A stretch of 64,000 bases of DNA from Atopsyche davidsoni (taxonomy: Eukaryota > Arthropoda > Insecta > Trichoptera > Hydrobiosidae): positions 15,672,001 to 15,736,000 of the forward strand of contig JAILWY010000013.1 in assembly GCA_022113835.1 (NCBI GenBank). The letters are read 5' to 3'. Made by a program: the position numbers and the translations under genes. Of this stretch, positions 1 to 13,074 are shown piece after piece; positions within the stretch are counted from its first letter, which is position 1; every line of letters starts with the position of its first letter. Under the pieces are notes generated by a model. That model did not search any database. It had not been told where the DNA came from and saw only the letters and a list, made by a program, of their open reading frames with translations.

Positions 1-57
1 GGATATATTCAAAGAAATGGTCACCATCCTTCTATGAGGAGATGCATCAGACGAAGT
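1..57 (-). repeat. Fragment of interspersed repeat family R, cut by window edge
   Basis: Reverse-complement similarity to the dispersed repeat best seen at 23270-23430, 35640-35795 and 41160-41275. The shared core reads as 'gcgaccatttc' next to a CTCCTC/GAGGAG stem-like block. Only the 5' part of the family is present here; the rest would lie outside the window. The family is unclassified. Confidence 0.4.
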
Positions 58-3000
58 AAATAAGCACTACAAATGTTTTTCGTTATTTTTAATAGAAATT
101 ATTAGCGTTCGTAGATGTTTTTTATTTTGATTCTTCCCGGGTCGCTTGTTTTTTTTTTTTTTTTTTTAATACTACGCCGGGTGCTGTCACTCAACTCGAC
201 CGATCGTCTTCCACGAGGATACGGAAAAGGGTCGCACGAGCCTCTTGTATGCCAGTCGGATGATGTAAACTAAAAAAATTATAAAACCAATTAATCAATA
301 GACCGAAGAGGCTGTCTTTGAATACCAAATATGGGTCTCGAGGCCCGGCGCATACTTTATCTAATCGACATTCGACGTTATCGAATTCATCCTGTCTACG
401 CCACAGATGATGATAATGCTGATCGTATAAATATTTTGTGTAATATTAAGTTATTAAACGGCAATAACTTATGCTCAATGAAAATATTTTTTAGATGTAT
501 ATTTGGCCCACTATCTGATCTAAACCATGTTTATCTTTAGGACAAGAGTATCTTGATAGTATTAATTAATGACGAGTCTTAAATCAACCGTTAAAATAAA
601 AGTTCCCAGAGTACCTTTCTAAGTTCTCACTGTTAAGTCTAGAAATTTCTATTAAAGTTACTTTTTTATTTGCTTATATTTCTTAAATATAGATATTTAT
701 TGTTTCATTTACTCGCGTTACGACGGTGAAAAGCTCCATGTGGATGTGAATAAATACCCGATTATTTTTCTATTCTCTAAATAGCCAAAGAGCTTGGAGT
801 AAAGACAATTTCGCCTTTCAGAGGTTTCTTTAGACTTGATCAGATCTATTAAAGCTTCGTTAGACTAGTCTGATAAAAGACCGAGTTGCACTCAAAAGTA
901 TTTGTATTTTCTCAGACATTTAACCACTCATATTTATTATATTTGATATATTTGAAAACCAATATATATTCTTTACAATTTCACTGTTTTCACATTATAT
1001 GCGAAAAAGAGATTCTATTGATGAATCAGACGTGTAAATGCTGCGTAAATAAATTTTGCTCGTACATAAAAATTATCGGCTATTATCACTCATATCACAT
1101 GCACTAAAATTTATTACACTACATATTTACAGTTTTATAAAACATCACTACAGGGATCAAATTATTATGTACATTAACATACGAACCTTGTGATTTTAAT
1201 TAATCAATGCGTGCTACAGAAATCCGTTAATATTATTATTTCCATGACATGTACCACGATCAGTTCCACGTCGTTAATCTGTAACACCAAAAGCGTATAA
1301 ATTGACGTGTTTTATCCAATTTCTACACTTAACTTGCTGCTCAGCTCCGATCGAGGCATCGGACGTTAAAAAAAACCAAAGCACCTCCGGCGGACAAGCA
1401 AGCCCATCCACCGAGCCCGAATGCATAAATTTCAAACTGGAGTAAGATTTCTAATATCCCACATTACACTTTATTTCGCTCCACGTGACTCGAGTGCCTC
1501 CATTGTCTGCCCGGCCGGGCCTGTTACAAAACCAAAAAAAAGTGAAAATGGTTACCTTATGCTAATTATCTAATTTCCTAGGTTGTCTCCGTTACACAAG
1601 CTGATCATTGTCTTCGGTTCCCACGCCAATGCGGAGTTATTTTCTTAGTCTACTATACTTTTGCTTTTTTATTTAATTTTCTGCAAACTCTGGTGTTATT
1701 CCCACCGCGCGGGGATCGCATGTCGGGCGAAGTGCCCGTAGCGTGTGATCGATTTACGTTTGAGATTTATGAAGCTATAATGGGAAGTACTTAACACTTC
1801 GTCTGCCGAGATAATATCTCTACCCATTGATTTCGAAGGGTTTAAATTGTCGTTAACAGATGGCTCTTCTAAAAAAATCAGATTTTTTACCCACACAGGT
1901 TTTTTTCAATACAATATGTTTTAGGCAATCACTTTACAAATGAAATGCTAAGAACATTACTTTGCGTATTTGATAGATTGAATAATTATAAAAATATTAA
2001 TATGTCCAAACAGGATAATGCTTTCATACTTCAGTTCCGCACTTGCGTGTAACGATTTAAATTCTCGCTCACAGCATTGCCACAGTAGCTCAGATGTAAA
2101 AAAAATTCGAGATTTTTTCTCGTCGATACAATTACCTAAAAAACATTGAATAATTATTTGAATTAAAAAATAAATATAAATACACTTGTATGTTATATTT
2201 ACAAAACACGGTAGTTGTTAATAAGTTTTTATGTAAGAATACAATAAGTATCATCAAAATGGCTGTAGTATGTGGCAACGATAGTTCTATATGTATCCCG
2301 TTGATGATTCAACTCAAAGGCGTTTTATTTCACAACTCGGTACATAACTTGATACTTCTCTACATAATTATATGAAGCATATACAGTCTGTTATACGTAT
2401 AGCAACTCAAGATACACGGAGCTCACAAAGCATCTATCGCGTAAGTATCAATTTCCAAAAACCACTTGTTTTTGAAAGAATTTATTTACGACTTGTTTCG
2501 ACTGGATCCTCCGGTCATTATCATGTGACTATATAAAATACCATTTCTTTTGTCACCTGATGACGAGCCGACAAATCTTGTGAATAAATATTTGCAACAA
2601 AAAAACGACGTCTATTAACATAGATTCTTCCGTTTGTATTATACATCAACGACTTCTCAGTATTCTGCAGTTAATTCAACGTGTCCACTCGGTTTTATTT
2701 TTTCCTCCGGTTTCACATCGCCGCTGTACGAAGGTGCCCGTATGAGGATTGTATTAAATTCTTTATCAGCGGTTACGTGGCATAATAATGTTATGAAGAC
2801 ATCATATTAAAATGCCAGTCGGGTTTGTCGCCCGTCGCTCCAAGCCATGCACCCAGAGCTGCCATATTCTATTCTGACCGATGACACAATTTTAAATTGA
2901 AATTTATTACACAGTTATTTTTTTATAATTATAGCGAATAATATAAGTGTTTATTTTTATTAATGTTTCGATCCCAGTACTATAACCATCTTTAGAAGAC

Positions 3001-3182
3001 TGAAAATGCGCTAGTGTATACTGGCTTGATTCGTAGGTTTGACTCTTGTTAGTTCAATGATCTTCACCTGCCGTCTGTGGCTGCGATTATTGTTGTCGTC
3101 ATTTCTGGCTGGACTGCTGTGCAATGAGTCGCAGCCTTTTATTACTAGCCGCAGATCAGGTCTGGCCCAGGTGCGATGTATT
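58..3182. other. Non-coding stretch, no gene recognised
   Basis: AT-rich DNA with only short random open frames. It contains a poly-T run near 148-168, a GC-richer block at about 1327-1520 and motifs of the GGACCGAAACGTCG-type dispersed repeat near 2495-2530 and 2963-3000. I see no exon, RNA gene or intact transposon. Confidence 0.5.
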
Positions 3183-3190
3183 ATCTAGGT

Positions 3191-3637
3191 CAGTGGCTCT
3201 CAAACTCTTTTGGCTCACGGACCCCTTTTCATAGTCAATACTTGCCCTCGGACTCTCTTTCATAGGCAAAACTTGCCTACGGACCCCCTTTCATAGTCAA
3301 AACTAGCCCACGGACCCCCTTTCATAGTCAAATCTTGCCTACGGACCCTGGATGAAAAACTACATAAATTCATATTATAGACTAGTTGGTGCAAGTATCG
3401 ACTCTATTGCGTTCCTTTATAAACCAGCCTGACTCACCGCGATGCCTGTTATTACTTGTATTTTATGCACCTGTCTATATTTATATTTAACTTCCATATT
3501 AACAAAAATGTGTCACAATTTTTTTATTTTATATTAAACCTTGCGCGGACCCCCTGCCGTTGTTCAGGGACCCCCAAATCGATTTTAATTTTATTAGGAC
3601 CCCCTGGGGTCCGTAGAGACCACTTTGAGAAGCACTA
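3191..3637. mobile_element. hAT-type MITE, family A copy 1
   Basis: A 447-bp non-autonomous element with imperfect inverted ends: CAGTGGCTCTCAAACT at the left and the matching ...CTTTGAGAAGCACTA at the right. It is flanked by a perfect 8-bp duplication ATCTAGGT (3183-3190 and 3638-3645), the size made by hAT transposases. The interior matches the copy at 14295-14651, and no transposase is encoded. The terminal G is mutated to A on the right. The left third is expanded by an internal tandem repeat absent from the other copy. Confidence 0.9.
3226..3350. repeat. Internal ~33-bp tandem repeat within hAT family A copy
   Basis: About four imperfect copies of a unit containing ACGGACCCCCTTTCATAGTC and ending in AAAACTTGCC. 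The sister element at 14295 has only one such unit, so the expansion happened inside this MITE after the copies diverged. Confidence 0.8.
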
Positions 3638-3645
3638 ATCTAGGT

Positions 3646-5034
3646 CTAGGTTGTCGCACCATACAGGGATCTTCGAAGATGGCTTCAGTTCTGGGACCGA
3701 AATATAGGGATTTTAAAAGTGTAACGCAGCACAATACCCAATTAAAATGTAAATATAATCATAACGCTTGCTAAAAACCTACGTACACCTTTATTTTAAA
3801 TGTAACAATAATATCTTGGGAGAATGTAATTTGGTGTCTTTTATTAAAAGTCGGATGAGATAACATGAATAGGCAAGTGTGTTGAAGTGTGGGCGAATAA
3901 ACCACATAACTGCTTTGTGGTCGGCATATTTTATATTGACAATAAGATTTCGCTTTCAAATGTTTAAAGAAAATTTTAAAAAAAGTGTACTATATATTAT
4001 TATTTTGGATATAACAAGACAAATGCAAGAAAATTTACAATTTGTGCACAGTCTCGGTAGCTTCTAATTGCTTTAAACACAACTTAATCACCTGTTTACT
4101 TTCTGCTTTCTAGCACGATCTCTTACCGAGTTAGATAGTTAAAAAAATATATTAAATTCCCATTCATTTGAGTCTGGGTGTATTTTACTCATGCTTGTTT
4201 CCATAAAAAGTCAAGATCACCAGGTATGCAGAGGAAGAGAGATACGCAAAGAGCTTAGCTGCTTTAAAAATCATTGATAGAATCAGGATGTGCTAGCATT
4301 AGGTCGTTTACTTTAACTCGTCGGTTAAAGTAAACTTCTCGTCCGCTTTGGCATCTCGATGTTCAATTCAAATTTGCTTCGTTATTTTTCTTATCTTTCA
4401 TTGTTTATAGTATTAACGTATTTCTGATACCTCTTGTTTAATATTGACTAATATTATGTTTTTATTCCAGGTAAGCCAACTTATCGAACAGATTCATGAA
4501 GAATTTGGGTGTACATGCAAGATCAGTAAGTTGTTTAAAATATCGATAATTTTTTTTATAATTAAATCTCAAGCATAATTAATTGACTAACATAAATCTT
4601 TGCCAATCCGACACTCAATTATCCGGTAGTAATTATCAACTGACAGTTTATATATAACGAATGTTTATTAGTTTCTTAAACCTAGTGTAAATCAATAAGA
4701 AAAATCAGTTATTATTCTTTGCTACAACACCAATATATCGTTGTACTTACTAGTCTTAAATCTAGTGTACGATAGTGGGGCAAAACAATAGTAGAGCCTA
4801 TTAAACCTAGTTTTCATTGAAATTGCACTCTTAACTACAACACTACTCTATATTTTTTCTTTGAGAACTGTTTAATTAAAAACGTTTAGAAACACTTTAA
4901 TAGTGGAGAACGATGAATGAGTACATAAAGCTTTACTTCATCACTATTTTTACCATTTTAAAAGAGATCAAAATATTTTTTTTTTATATACGTTAAATTG
5001 GTTATATTTGTAACGGTCCGTAGTCAAACTATAA
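3646..5034. other. Non-coding stretch with one splice-like site
   Basis: AT-rich. It includes a fragment of the dispersed GGGACCGAAA repeat at about 3660-3705. Apart from the ratchet-like site at 4471, nothing gene-like is seen. Confidence 0.45.
4456..4531 (+). other. Candidate recursive splice site with 55-nt RS exon
   Basis: The sequence TTTTTATTCCAG joins directly to GTAAGCC at 4470/4471, so a 3' splice site and a 5' splice site are juxtaposed. A consensus donor ATCA^GTAAGT follows at 4525/4526 and defines a 55-nt segment (4471-4525). Only one frame of that segment is open; it reads VSQLIEQIHEEFGCTCKI, so an ordinary small coding exon is the main alternative. I do not recognise the peptide. 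Similar CAG/GTAA junctions occur on the same strand at 38018 and 47256. Confidence 0.45.
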
Positions 5035-5335
5035 ATATGAGCCCTTTTGCTTTTTGAGGGTTTCCTCAGACTAACTTTAAGCTTATCCGACATAGTCTTC
5101 AGAAGTAAAAATTCTCTCTTATATTGATAATCGTAATTTATTAACCATTTAACTTTTCATATTTGAACAAAAAAATCTTGAATAACATACAGTTTACGAA
5201 CACTTTTAACATCGATGATTTTTTCCTTTGAGACTAAGATTAGGCTTATCTGACTAAGTCGTCTAAAATGAAGATGCTCCCTATTATAAAAAAATTTCGC
5301 AATCTCTTAGCTGCTTCGCTATTCATATTTGTTTT
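5035..5335. repeat. Diverged tandem duplication
   Basis: Two diverged copies share a central segment: about 5055-5165 with TTTCCTCAGACTAACTTTAA, and 5220-5330 with CCTTTGAGACTAAGATTAGG. Both continue into 'gcttatc(c/t)gac(t)a' and end near 'attcatatttg'. No coding potential. This looks like an old local duplication. Confidence 0.4.
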
Positions 5336-6255
5336 TATTAACACACTTTAAGCGGGTAACCAAATTTACTAAACTGATGTGCGTAGCGGGCAAAATTCGC
5401 GTAAAATTGCGCTTGTGAAATCTAGTCTATACACTCTTTGATTTGCATGTAGTCAAATAAATCGTTTCCTTTAAAAAGTTGAACCACTTAATACACACTT
5501 TGCGGATTACTTGGCATCACAACAACACCACTTTGTCCTACAAATTGTTTAATAATTGCAGGATTATCATTCTCTGACCACTCCACTTCTGCATTGTCAC
5601 TTTGTTCAGAATCACTCGACAGTATTGGTAGAAGTAACGTTGACGAGTTCTAAACAAACATTACGAGCTGTACACCTAAAGAGTAAAATGACCTTCTGCC
5701 GCTTTTAGAGCAAACACATTCAAAAAGGTATTAATACGCTCCCCGTCTTTAGACAGCAGTCCGCGAAACGGGTACTAGTACCCGCCTCGCCTTTAGTGTG
5801 TTTTAATTGTCATGTTTCTAGGTCGTAACTGAGATGGTTTCTAATGAGCATCCAGTCGTGGGCCATCTAGGGCCGTCCAGCTCGGCCGGTTGCAGAATCA
5901 CACGATCGCTTGTTAATTAATCGCTGGTACAGACATTCGTATGTAACGAAAGGCTCACTTTCCTTTGTGAAATCACCCACGGGCAGCGGCAGCACGCACT
6001 CCAGCTCAATACTTAATAGACTAGCGCCGCACTAATTGAGACGGATTAATAAGAAAGAGAATCGTTTGCACGTTTTTCTTTTTCAATTTGAATTGTTTTT
6101 TTATTAAATTTAAATAGCTACTTAGCAAAAAGGCGTGAAGCGCCGGCGGGTGTAGGCGGTGAACATGCATTGAGCTGAGTTGTCTGTACTGATTTGTATT
6201 AAATATTTTTTATAAATCTGCAGCTTTAACCAGGATCAATTATTTAAGTAAACAT
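5336..6255. other. Non-coding stretch with GC-richer block
   Basis: The part at 5820-6055 is clearly GC-richer than its surroundings. It contains an AT-core homeodomain-type motif GTTAATTAATCG near 5912 and short CAGC/GGCAGC clusters. There is no open frame of note. It is a plausible conserved regulatory element, but conservation cannot be judged from one genome. Confidence 0.25.
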
Positions 6256-6402
6256 CGACACCGTGGCTTAATCGGTCAGAACACATGACTTCGATTGCGG
6301 TGGTGATGTGGAGTCGAATTCCACCGGTAATATGAAAGCCTTCCGAAGATTTTTCCTCGTCGTTTTACTAGTAACTCGATCAGCTTGATAATACACCAAA
6401 TA
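6256..6402 (+). mobile_element. tRNA-derived SINE, degenerate
   Basis: The head resembles a tRNA with box A (GTGGCTTAATCGGTCAG) followed about 40 nt later by a box B-like GGAGTCGAATTCCACC. The tail contains TCCTCGTCGTTTTACTAG and GATAATACACCAAAT. The tail motifs recur downstream of the tRNA-like half at 12650-12750, defining a small SINE family. Box B is degenerate, so it is probably inactive. Confidence 0.6.
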
Positions 6403-9400
6403 CTAAAATAATACAGATAAAGCACCATTTTTTAGGTTTAGCAACTGTGTTTCTGTGTTTTTGTTTTAACTATCCCATGTTCCTAATTCTACGGTTGTTG
6501 GTCAGAATTTTAGATACGCCGAAGTAAAAACTAAGATCTGCACTGCGTACAGTTAGGAGCACCGTACCTCATCCAATTAGAATCCCTCTAATATAGCTTA
6601 ATTCAATAATATCGTATACTGACTTCTAAGTAAGAAGTCTCTCCCCTTAATGATAACCTTGTCAATTAAACGCTAAGGCGCATCTAAGTAGCCGTACCGT
6701 ATTTGGTATTGCTATAATATAAATTATAAGGCAATCCCTTTGCTGCGTTATATTTTTAAAAAGGAAATCGTGATATCTGATGCACAACACATTGAGGTCA
6801 GGAAATTCGATATTTATCTACACTTTTTTATATGCTTATATTGACTATTCGCAAAAATGGCTTTTATTGATTATGTAGATATTGATGTTACACGACCGCC
6901 TCGTGGTATTGTGGTTAAAACAATATTTTCAACCTACGCTCATATACGGATATAGTCATTTAAGTTTTTTTTTAAATTTATTAAAAATATACAAATTGTC
7001 TCAAAAAAAAACCCCGTCATTGGTAGAGGTTTCCTATAATTTACTAGCTTAAAAAATGGAAAATACATCTTAACTTTCTCTGCATCCCCAGGAGGGTGGT
7101 GCATAACTCTGTTATTTAGATTAGGTATGCTATAAATGTTAAAAACAGAAAAATTTCCGTTTTTTGCTAACAGTTAAAATTTTGCCACAGCTTTGGTAAA
7201 AAAAATCCACATTTCTACTTGTTTAAAAAATATATTTTTTATAATCAAGATATTTATTATTATATCGAAAACAAGGTCTTAGAATTATGCTCATTCGCTT
7301 ATTTTCATTATTACTGAGTAGTATAATCAAGGAATTATTTATATAGGTAATCTGAGTTTGGATGTCTTCGTACGTGCAGTGAACATGTTTTTTTTTCCTT
7401 TCGGCGTTGGACCGGCGCCGATTTGGTGACCGTCATGCTGAGGTGACTCTTTGCGGTCGATTTGCGTTATATGTGCACCCAAGACAGGAAGCTGGGTGCA
7501 AGGCGAGATGATCATCCAATCAATCGAGGCAGGCCACCGACCGCAAGATCTCGCCAGAGCAACCGTCCCTCGGGGCTACCCAGATTATGGACCACGCGAA
7601 TACAATCTGTCTGAGTCGTTTCAGACCTGCAAAGGGTCCATGTCACTAAAAAAAATACACGGGGAAGCATGAGATGTAAATTGAATGGAAAAAGATCACG
7701 AGAGTGGATATCTACATTTAAGGGATATCTTACGGCAAGCATTGCTTTACTGCTTTACATTGACCGCACGTTATTTCATAATTAAAATGATTATATGTAG
7801 AGATCGTCTCGGGTATGTCTAACGTACTCATACGACCGCCGCATTTAATTTCTTTTTAATATCCCTATACCTTTGACCTTCACAAATCAGATCTTATCCC
7901 TTATAAGTAAGAAGCGTTGTGTAATCTCCACAGTGCAGCATAACTTTTTAATAAGGTCTACTCCAAATGTCAAATCAGAAAAGTGGACCACGGGATGGAG
8001 ATGGAAGACGGCGTATTTCAAAGGGTCAAATCATGATTTACTCACTAACCTCTCGTACAATGTCAGGGCATGCTTATTAAGAGAATCCATTAATTATCTT
8101 ACCAAAGTGCATAGAATTGTACTTGTTCGGCACGTGTGTTACTCTTAGTATGAAGCAACCTCATCCGAAGTTGGATGACGCCATTACTTTCTTGTCTTAT
8201 TGAATTGAATGAGAATTTAACATTATTTACGTGTGTATAAAGTGTGTGTTGTTTGCTTTGTGTTCGTTATTTTGTATGTGTTAATATAACATAATAAATT
8301 AACATGTGTAATCTTAGTGAGTTAATTAAAAATGCGTTACATTAATGATACACAAAAATGTTAATTTAAAACAAGATAAGATATATTCGTTGGTCAAACC
8401 TGTCTTGACTCGAAATATAGATTACAATATTTCTTAAAATATTATACACACACATACGTATATATATACAAATATTATAAGTTCATTGGCAGTGGCTTTG
8501 TATAGAACACTCAAAGTAAGAGATAGCTTTTGGCTAGCGGTGTGCAGGCAATTTAAGGAATCACCACCCTTAGCATAGAGTCCGAACCCATCAGTATACA
8601 ACGGGAAGCCTCACTAAAAGCCAAAAAAACATAAATGGTATTATTATCATGTGTACATATCATCAATAATTGTTTTGCATTCTGTAGTGTGAATTGGTTT
8701 AAAAACAATGATTATATGTAAAATGTGTTTGTATACGTAAATATCAAGTCCGCTGTGGTACATTTTACAAAAATAAGTACTGAGCACACAAGGTGTTTTT
8801 TTTATTTAGAAATAAAATGTATACTAGTTATTGATAATCTTATTTAAAATTGAAAAAAAAAAGACTGATAAGTATGAACTACCCCGTGAATTAACGATGA
8901 CCATAATTGAACGATGTAATAACAGAATTAATTCGAATGAATTGGAAGAATATCAGATAATTCTTTCGGTTAATTCACGTATGAGTAAGCGTGCTAGAGC
9001 TATCTCACTGCCTACGTGTGGAAGCAAGACAAAAAATTAACGAATTACTCATTCATTCATATATACATGTGTGTGTGTGTGTATGTGTATTCATGTGTGT
9101 GTGTGTTCATTGCGTAAATATTTTGGTTTTAAGTGGGCCATATGAAATTTTGGGTCATTTCTCATAGAATGCGTTTCGTTTCAAATTATTCAACGGCAGG
9201 AGTTACGCGTGATTTGATATAAATATTTATAAATCGGGAGGTGGGGTCGTTTCACAGGTCGTTACGCCGCCTCGCCGGGCCAACAATCACCGAACTCGCT
9301 TGGAATATTAATTCCCGCCGAGCACTGTCGTTGCCCACCTGCCTAGCAAAATCAATTAACTCCCTAAGCATACCTGAATCACAGAAATATTATATTTGAA

Positions 9401-11058
9401 TTCAACTAAACCTCGTGAGATGAAAAACGGTCCTAGTGTCGGGACCGAAACGTCGAAAAGAATCACATCGCAACAACGGCTGCCAAAACCCACGAATACA
9501 TTAAAAATTTTTTTTAAATATAATATCTGCTAATTTTGAAATCTACACTCGTCATTATAGGGAACAGTAGGATATAAAAGCGATTTGAATCCGATTCGTT
9601 AAAAAAAAATAAAAAAAACTTTAAATCATTGAAAATACTGAATGGTTTATTTTAAAACTTAAAACAAGTTCGTAGGCAAATTGGACGGCTTCTAGTTCGC
9701 GTACACAAAAGTCACTAAACTCTAATAATGAATTTCCTCCATGCTTTTGCCATTTGTATGGAGCGACCTGAAATCTCAAAGGAAACGGATGTGAAGTATT
9801 ACATAAAAGGAACAATTATAAATACATTATAACTCCTCACAATACTTCTTGCATTATAATAAATCTGGTTATATCACAAATGTAACGTTCCATTCATAAT
9901 TCAATAAAAATAAAACGCACATTATCTCCTTTTGTTAAAAACACGATAAAGAGCAATAAGCGCCGGGGCCTCGCGGGAAGTTTTATTTTGTGTATTTTCG
10001 TGTTTGAATGACTCCCAGAAATATTTCAAAAGACTGAATACGTTACTGCTTAACTTTCTTCGGAAAAAATAAAACATCGCACTCATGCTTGTAAAATTAA
10101 GCGAATAAAATCAAAATTATATTCGTTTGATTATAAATGTGAAAGATTTAAACCATAACGCTATCACATTGATTTTCAAAGTGAAATATTAAAAAAATAT
10201 ATATTATTATCGCTGAAACCTGAAATATTATTTGTAGCTACATTTATTATCATTTTTACTTAATTGAAACGTAGTAGATTTCTTTTACAATGAAGTGCTT
10301 AAAAATTTCTAATAATATATGAAAAGGATAAACTGAAGTTTAGAGAAGAGTTTTTTTTTTTTTTGCAATGTCTAAATTATGTTTATTAATGCATATAATT
10401 CTACATTTGTCAGCATAGTCAGATAAGGTTAGGTTAGGTTTTTGTGTGTTTCTTTACGGTCTTTTATAGTAAATTTTATTTCTGAATTTTAAAAAAATTT
10501 TAAGTCTGTTTCGAGATGACTTCCCTCCAACGGAATCGAAACGTCCGTCGTTTCAGATGAGCACACATTCGACTTGTTTTGTTTACTGTTTGCATTGAAA
10601 ATAAATACGAGTATTCAAATAGCAGGATATATAATATATTTTGGTAGTAAGTGCAAGGGTGAAGGTTTTATAACATTCAGGCTGTTTTTTCATAATGATT
10701 ATTTTAATCATAACAAACTATTCATATCTATAATACTAGATTTAAAGGTTTGACGCACGTTTAAAATCATCTTGTATATACATATTATCAATTGCTTAAT
10801 TTGACCGTATAAACTGCAACGGTATCCTTTTTTAAATGTTAATGAAGTATCGTAGATCGCCGTTATATTTTAAGGTGTATTCACACCAGCGACTGGGAAC
10901 TTGCTTAATAAAACATACCGATAACACAGTTTGTAGTTTTTGTTCGAGTCCAAACGAGATTCCTCGGGCCCAGCCAGAATTGGAGCTTTTTTGTTAGAAA
11001 TATAAATTGGTTAAAAAAATAATGGATGTTTTTTTTAAATGTACGTGTGAGAATGTCA
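6403..11058. other. Long non-coding stretch
   Basis: No gene recognised. Distinct subregions are a GC-rich block at 7395-7700 (with the palindrome-like GGCGTTGGACCGGCGCCG near 7402), a (TG)n tract at 9069-9107, a GC-richer block at 9240-9365 with ATTAATTCCCGCC, and a GGTCCTAGTGTCGGGACCGA motif at about 9429-9456. A short TTAGG-like run (GGTTAGGTTAGG) lies near 10429. The open frames here are short and lack family features. Confidence 0.4.
9240..9365. promoter_or_regulatory. GC-richer block, possible conserved regulatory element
   Basis: A compact GC-richer interval in AT-rich DNA with ATTAATTCCCGCC and AAAATCAATTAAC motifs. It is not in a recognisable repeat. The function is inferred only from composition and motif content. 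Confidence 0.2.
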
Positions 11059-11066
11059 CTTTAGAG

Positions 11067-11306
11067 CAGGCGTCCCGAACCTTTTTGCTCCCAAGAGCAC
11101 ATTCTAGAATGCCGGTCGGGCGGCGGGCACCATTTATTTTTCATGGTATATTTATAGTTGGACTTAATTCCAAATGGAAAATACCTAATTCCGAGAATAT
11201 AATTATAAATATAAAATAAAATAAATCATGGTCGCACAGCGGCGGGCACACGTAAAACTGTCGGCGGGCGCCATGGTACCCGCGGGCATAGGGTTGGGGA
11301 CCACTG
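11067..11306. mobile_element. hAT-type MITE, family C
   Basis: A 240-bp element with ends CAGGCGTCCCGAACC and GGTTGGGGACCACTG, which are imperfect inverted repeats. It is flanked by a perfect 8-bp duplication CTTTAGAG (11059-11066 and 11307-11314). Internal GC-rich arms carry GGCGGGC repeats near both ends. No transposase is encoded. It is a different family from the elements at 3191 and 21988. Confidence 0.9.
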
Positions 11307-11314
11307 CTTTAGAG

Positions 11315-12649
11315 AATTGGGGCTTTAGTAAAGACCTTTGTTATATTATTCATATAAAAAAACTCCCCGAATAATAAACTTAACTAATCTTGGCAATAAA
11401 TTGCTTCATTTTGTATAGTCACATAGCTAAATGGCTGGAAGATTACGATCATTATTGATTCTGAGCGCTTTTTTTCTTTCGGGGGCTTACAATCATAAAA
11501 GGTCGTAATCTTTTAGGTGTAAAGGTTTTGGTTAATTTTAAGAAACAGTCTGATAACCAGTTCAACTCTTATATTTTTTTATAATACCTGTCGTGTTTAC
11601 AGCGTCACCTGATAGTTTGGAGGTTTTGCGGTCTGCCGCTAGAATCCGCCGTTGCACTTTCTCCGGAGCGGATGCAACGCGTTGCAGATGCACCACCCTG
11701 GAATTAATCGATCACTTCAGATTCCAGAGGGATTGAAATTATAAATTCAACCCATTTAAATATTTAATCGACGATAGACTGATTCAATTTGTACTACTTT
11801 ATATCCCAACAATGTTTTCGGAATGTTCATTGCAAAAAAGTTCGTAATTTTTTATCTAAAGAATCTGTTTATTTTGATTTCGTATTTTATTAAGAAAATT
11901 ACTTTATTGTGATGCAGTTTCGGTAAAATTATGTGCAGCACTTTTTTTAAATCATAAAAAATATATTGCAAGGCCATGCAGCAAGGCGGCTATTTTTTCG
12001 ATATCATATTTATTTGACATACCATGATTGCTATAATTTTCTCAAAATTTCGTTGCTTTTATTTTGGGCGAGTGGGATTTTTATGCTAGGCATTTAAAAT
12101 TAAAGATTGTGTGTTCGAGCACTGTACTAAAATTATTGCTTTAACATACACCCACGATCACGACTAAAAAACAACAGGTAAAAAGTAAATATCTTTTTTT
12201 TATTTCATATTCATAAATTTACCACGAATCTAGAATTTGAATCTGAAGCTCGACTGAAGCGCAAAGCGGTGATATAGCTCGCCGTGCCCTTAGAGCTGCG
12301 GCTCGCCACCGATACTTGTGTACACAAGCCGTTGTTTATTTTGAACAATTTGTTCGACGGGCGGAGTCGTGTCTAGAAACTAAAGTGAACCACTCTCTAA
12401 CCTGAATGATTAAGAAACAGTCAGTTCGAAACTTATAGCCGTCACCGGTCTGGGCCGAGATCAACTATCACATGCATTAGGTAGATGTTTATTAAGTCCT
12501 AGACTGATTGACTACCCGGCGTGTAATTATTTGATTGTTTCGTCTGACTCCGATTGGATATCATGCATTGGCGTGCAATGAGCTATGAACTACAACATTT
12601 ATACAAATTTAAAAATACCATACACATTACAAAGCATAAATAACCATGG
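11315..12649. other. Non-coding stretch with two GC-richer blocks
   Basis: 11428-11530 is a fold-back repeat of family T (arms around 'gaagattacgatca' and 'ggtcgtaatcttt'). 11595-11735 is GC-richer and has GGAATTAATCGATCAC. 12285-12600 is GC-richer and has CTGATTGACTACCC and GTGTAATTATTTGATTG, AT-core motifs of the homeodomain type. No coding features. Confidence 0.35.
12420..12600. promoter_or_regulatory. Possible conserved regulatory block with homeodomain-type cores
   Basis: GC-richer interval with GACTGATTGACTACCC (TGATTGA core), TAATTATTTGATTG and ATGCATTGGC. It is not part of a recognised repeat. Enhancer function is inferred only from composition and motifs. Confidence 0.22.
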
Positions 12650-12750
12650 CGATGTGGGTTCGAATCCCACCAGAGTCGTGATTTTTTTTAAATGATTTTC
12701 TCGTCGTTTCGTGTGTGAATCGATATTTTTAATATCATACACCAATTTTC
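12650..12750 (+). mobile_element. 3' part of tRNA-derived SINE
   Basis: Contains an intact-looking T-arm/box B (GTGGGTTCGAATCCCACC at about 12656-12673), then TTTCTCGTCGTTTCGTG and ATCATACACCAATTTTC. The tail matches the SINE at 6256-6402. The 5' half of the tRNA-like head is missing. Confidence 0.6.
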
Positions 12751-13074
12751 ATTCATTTATTTAGATAATTATATTTTTCTAAATAATTGATCAACCAACA
12801 ATTTCAATACTTTTAAATAAAAGATAATTGGGATGGACTGCCACTGAAATCTTGTCTATATTAATGTTCAACACTAGACACAATTTATTGTTCGTGTTTT
12901 TTAACTGGTCATTTTTATTGCGCACAGTTGCGATCCCGTTATAACGAATACTGTAATGAAAATAAATTTAATGGGGTTTATTGACAAAAAAAATAAAGAG
13001 TTGATGATCCGTGTAGTTGAACTGATATATATTCAAATACAAATCAAATAAATCTAAAGAAGTAATAAATCTAA
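12751..13074. other. Non-coding AT-rich stretch
   Basis: Nothing recognisable beyond AT-rich sequence. Confidence 0.4.
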
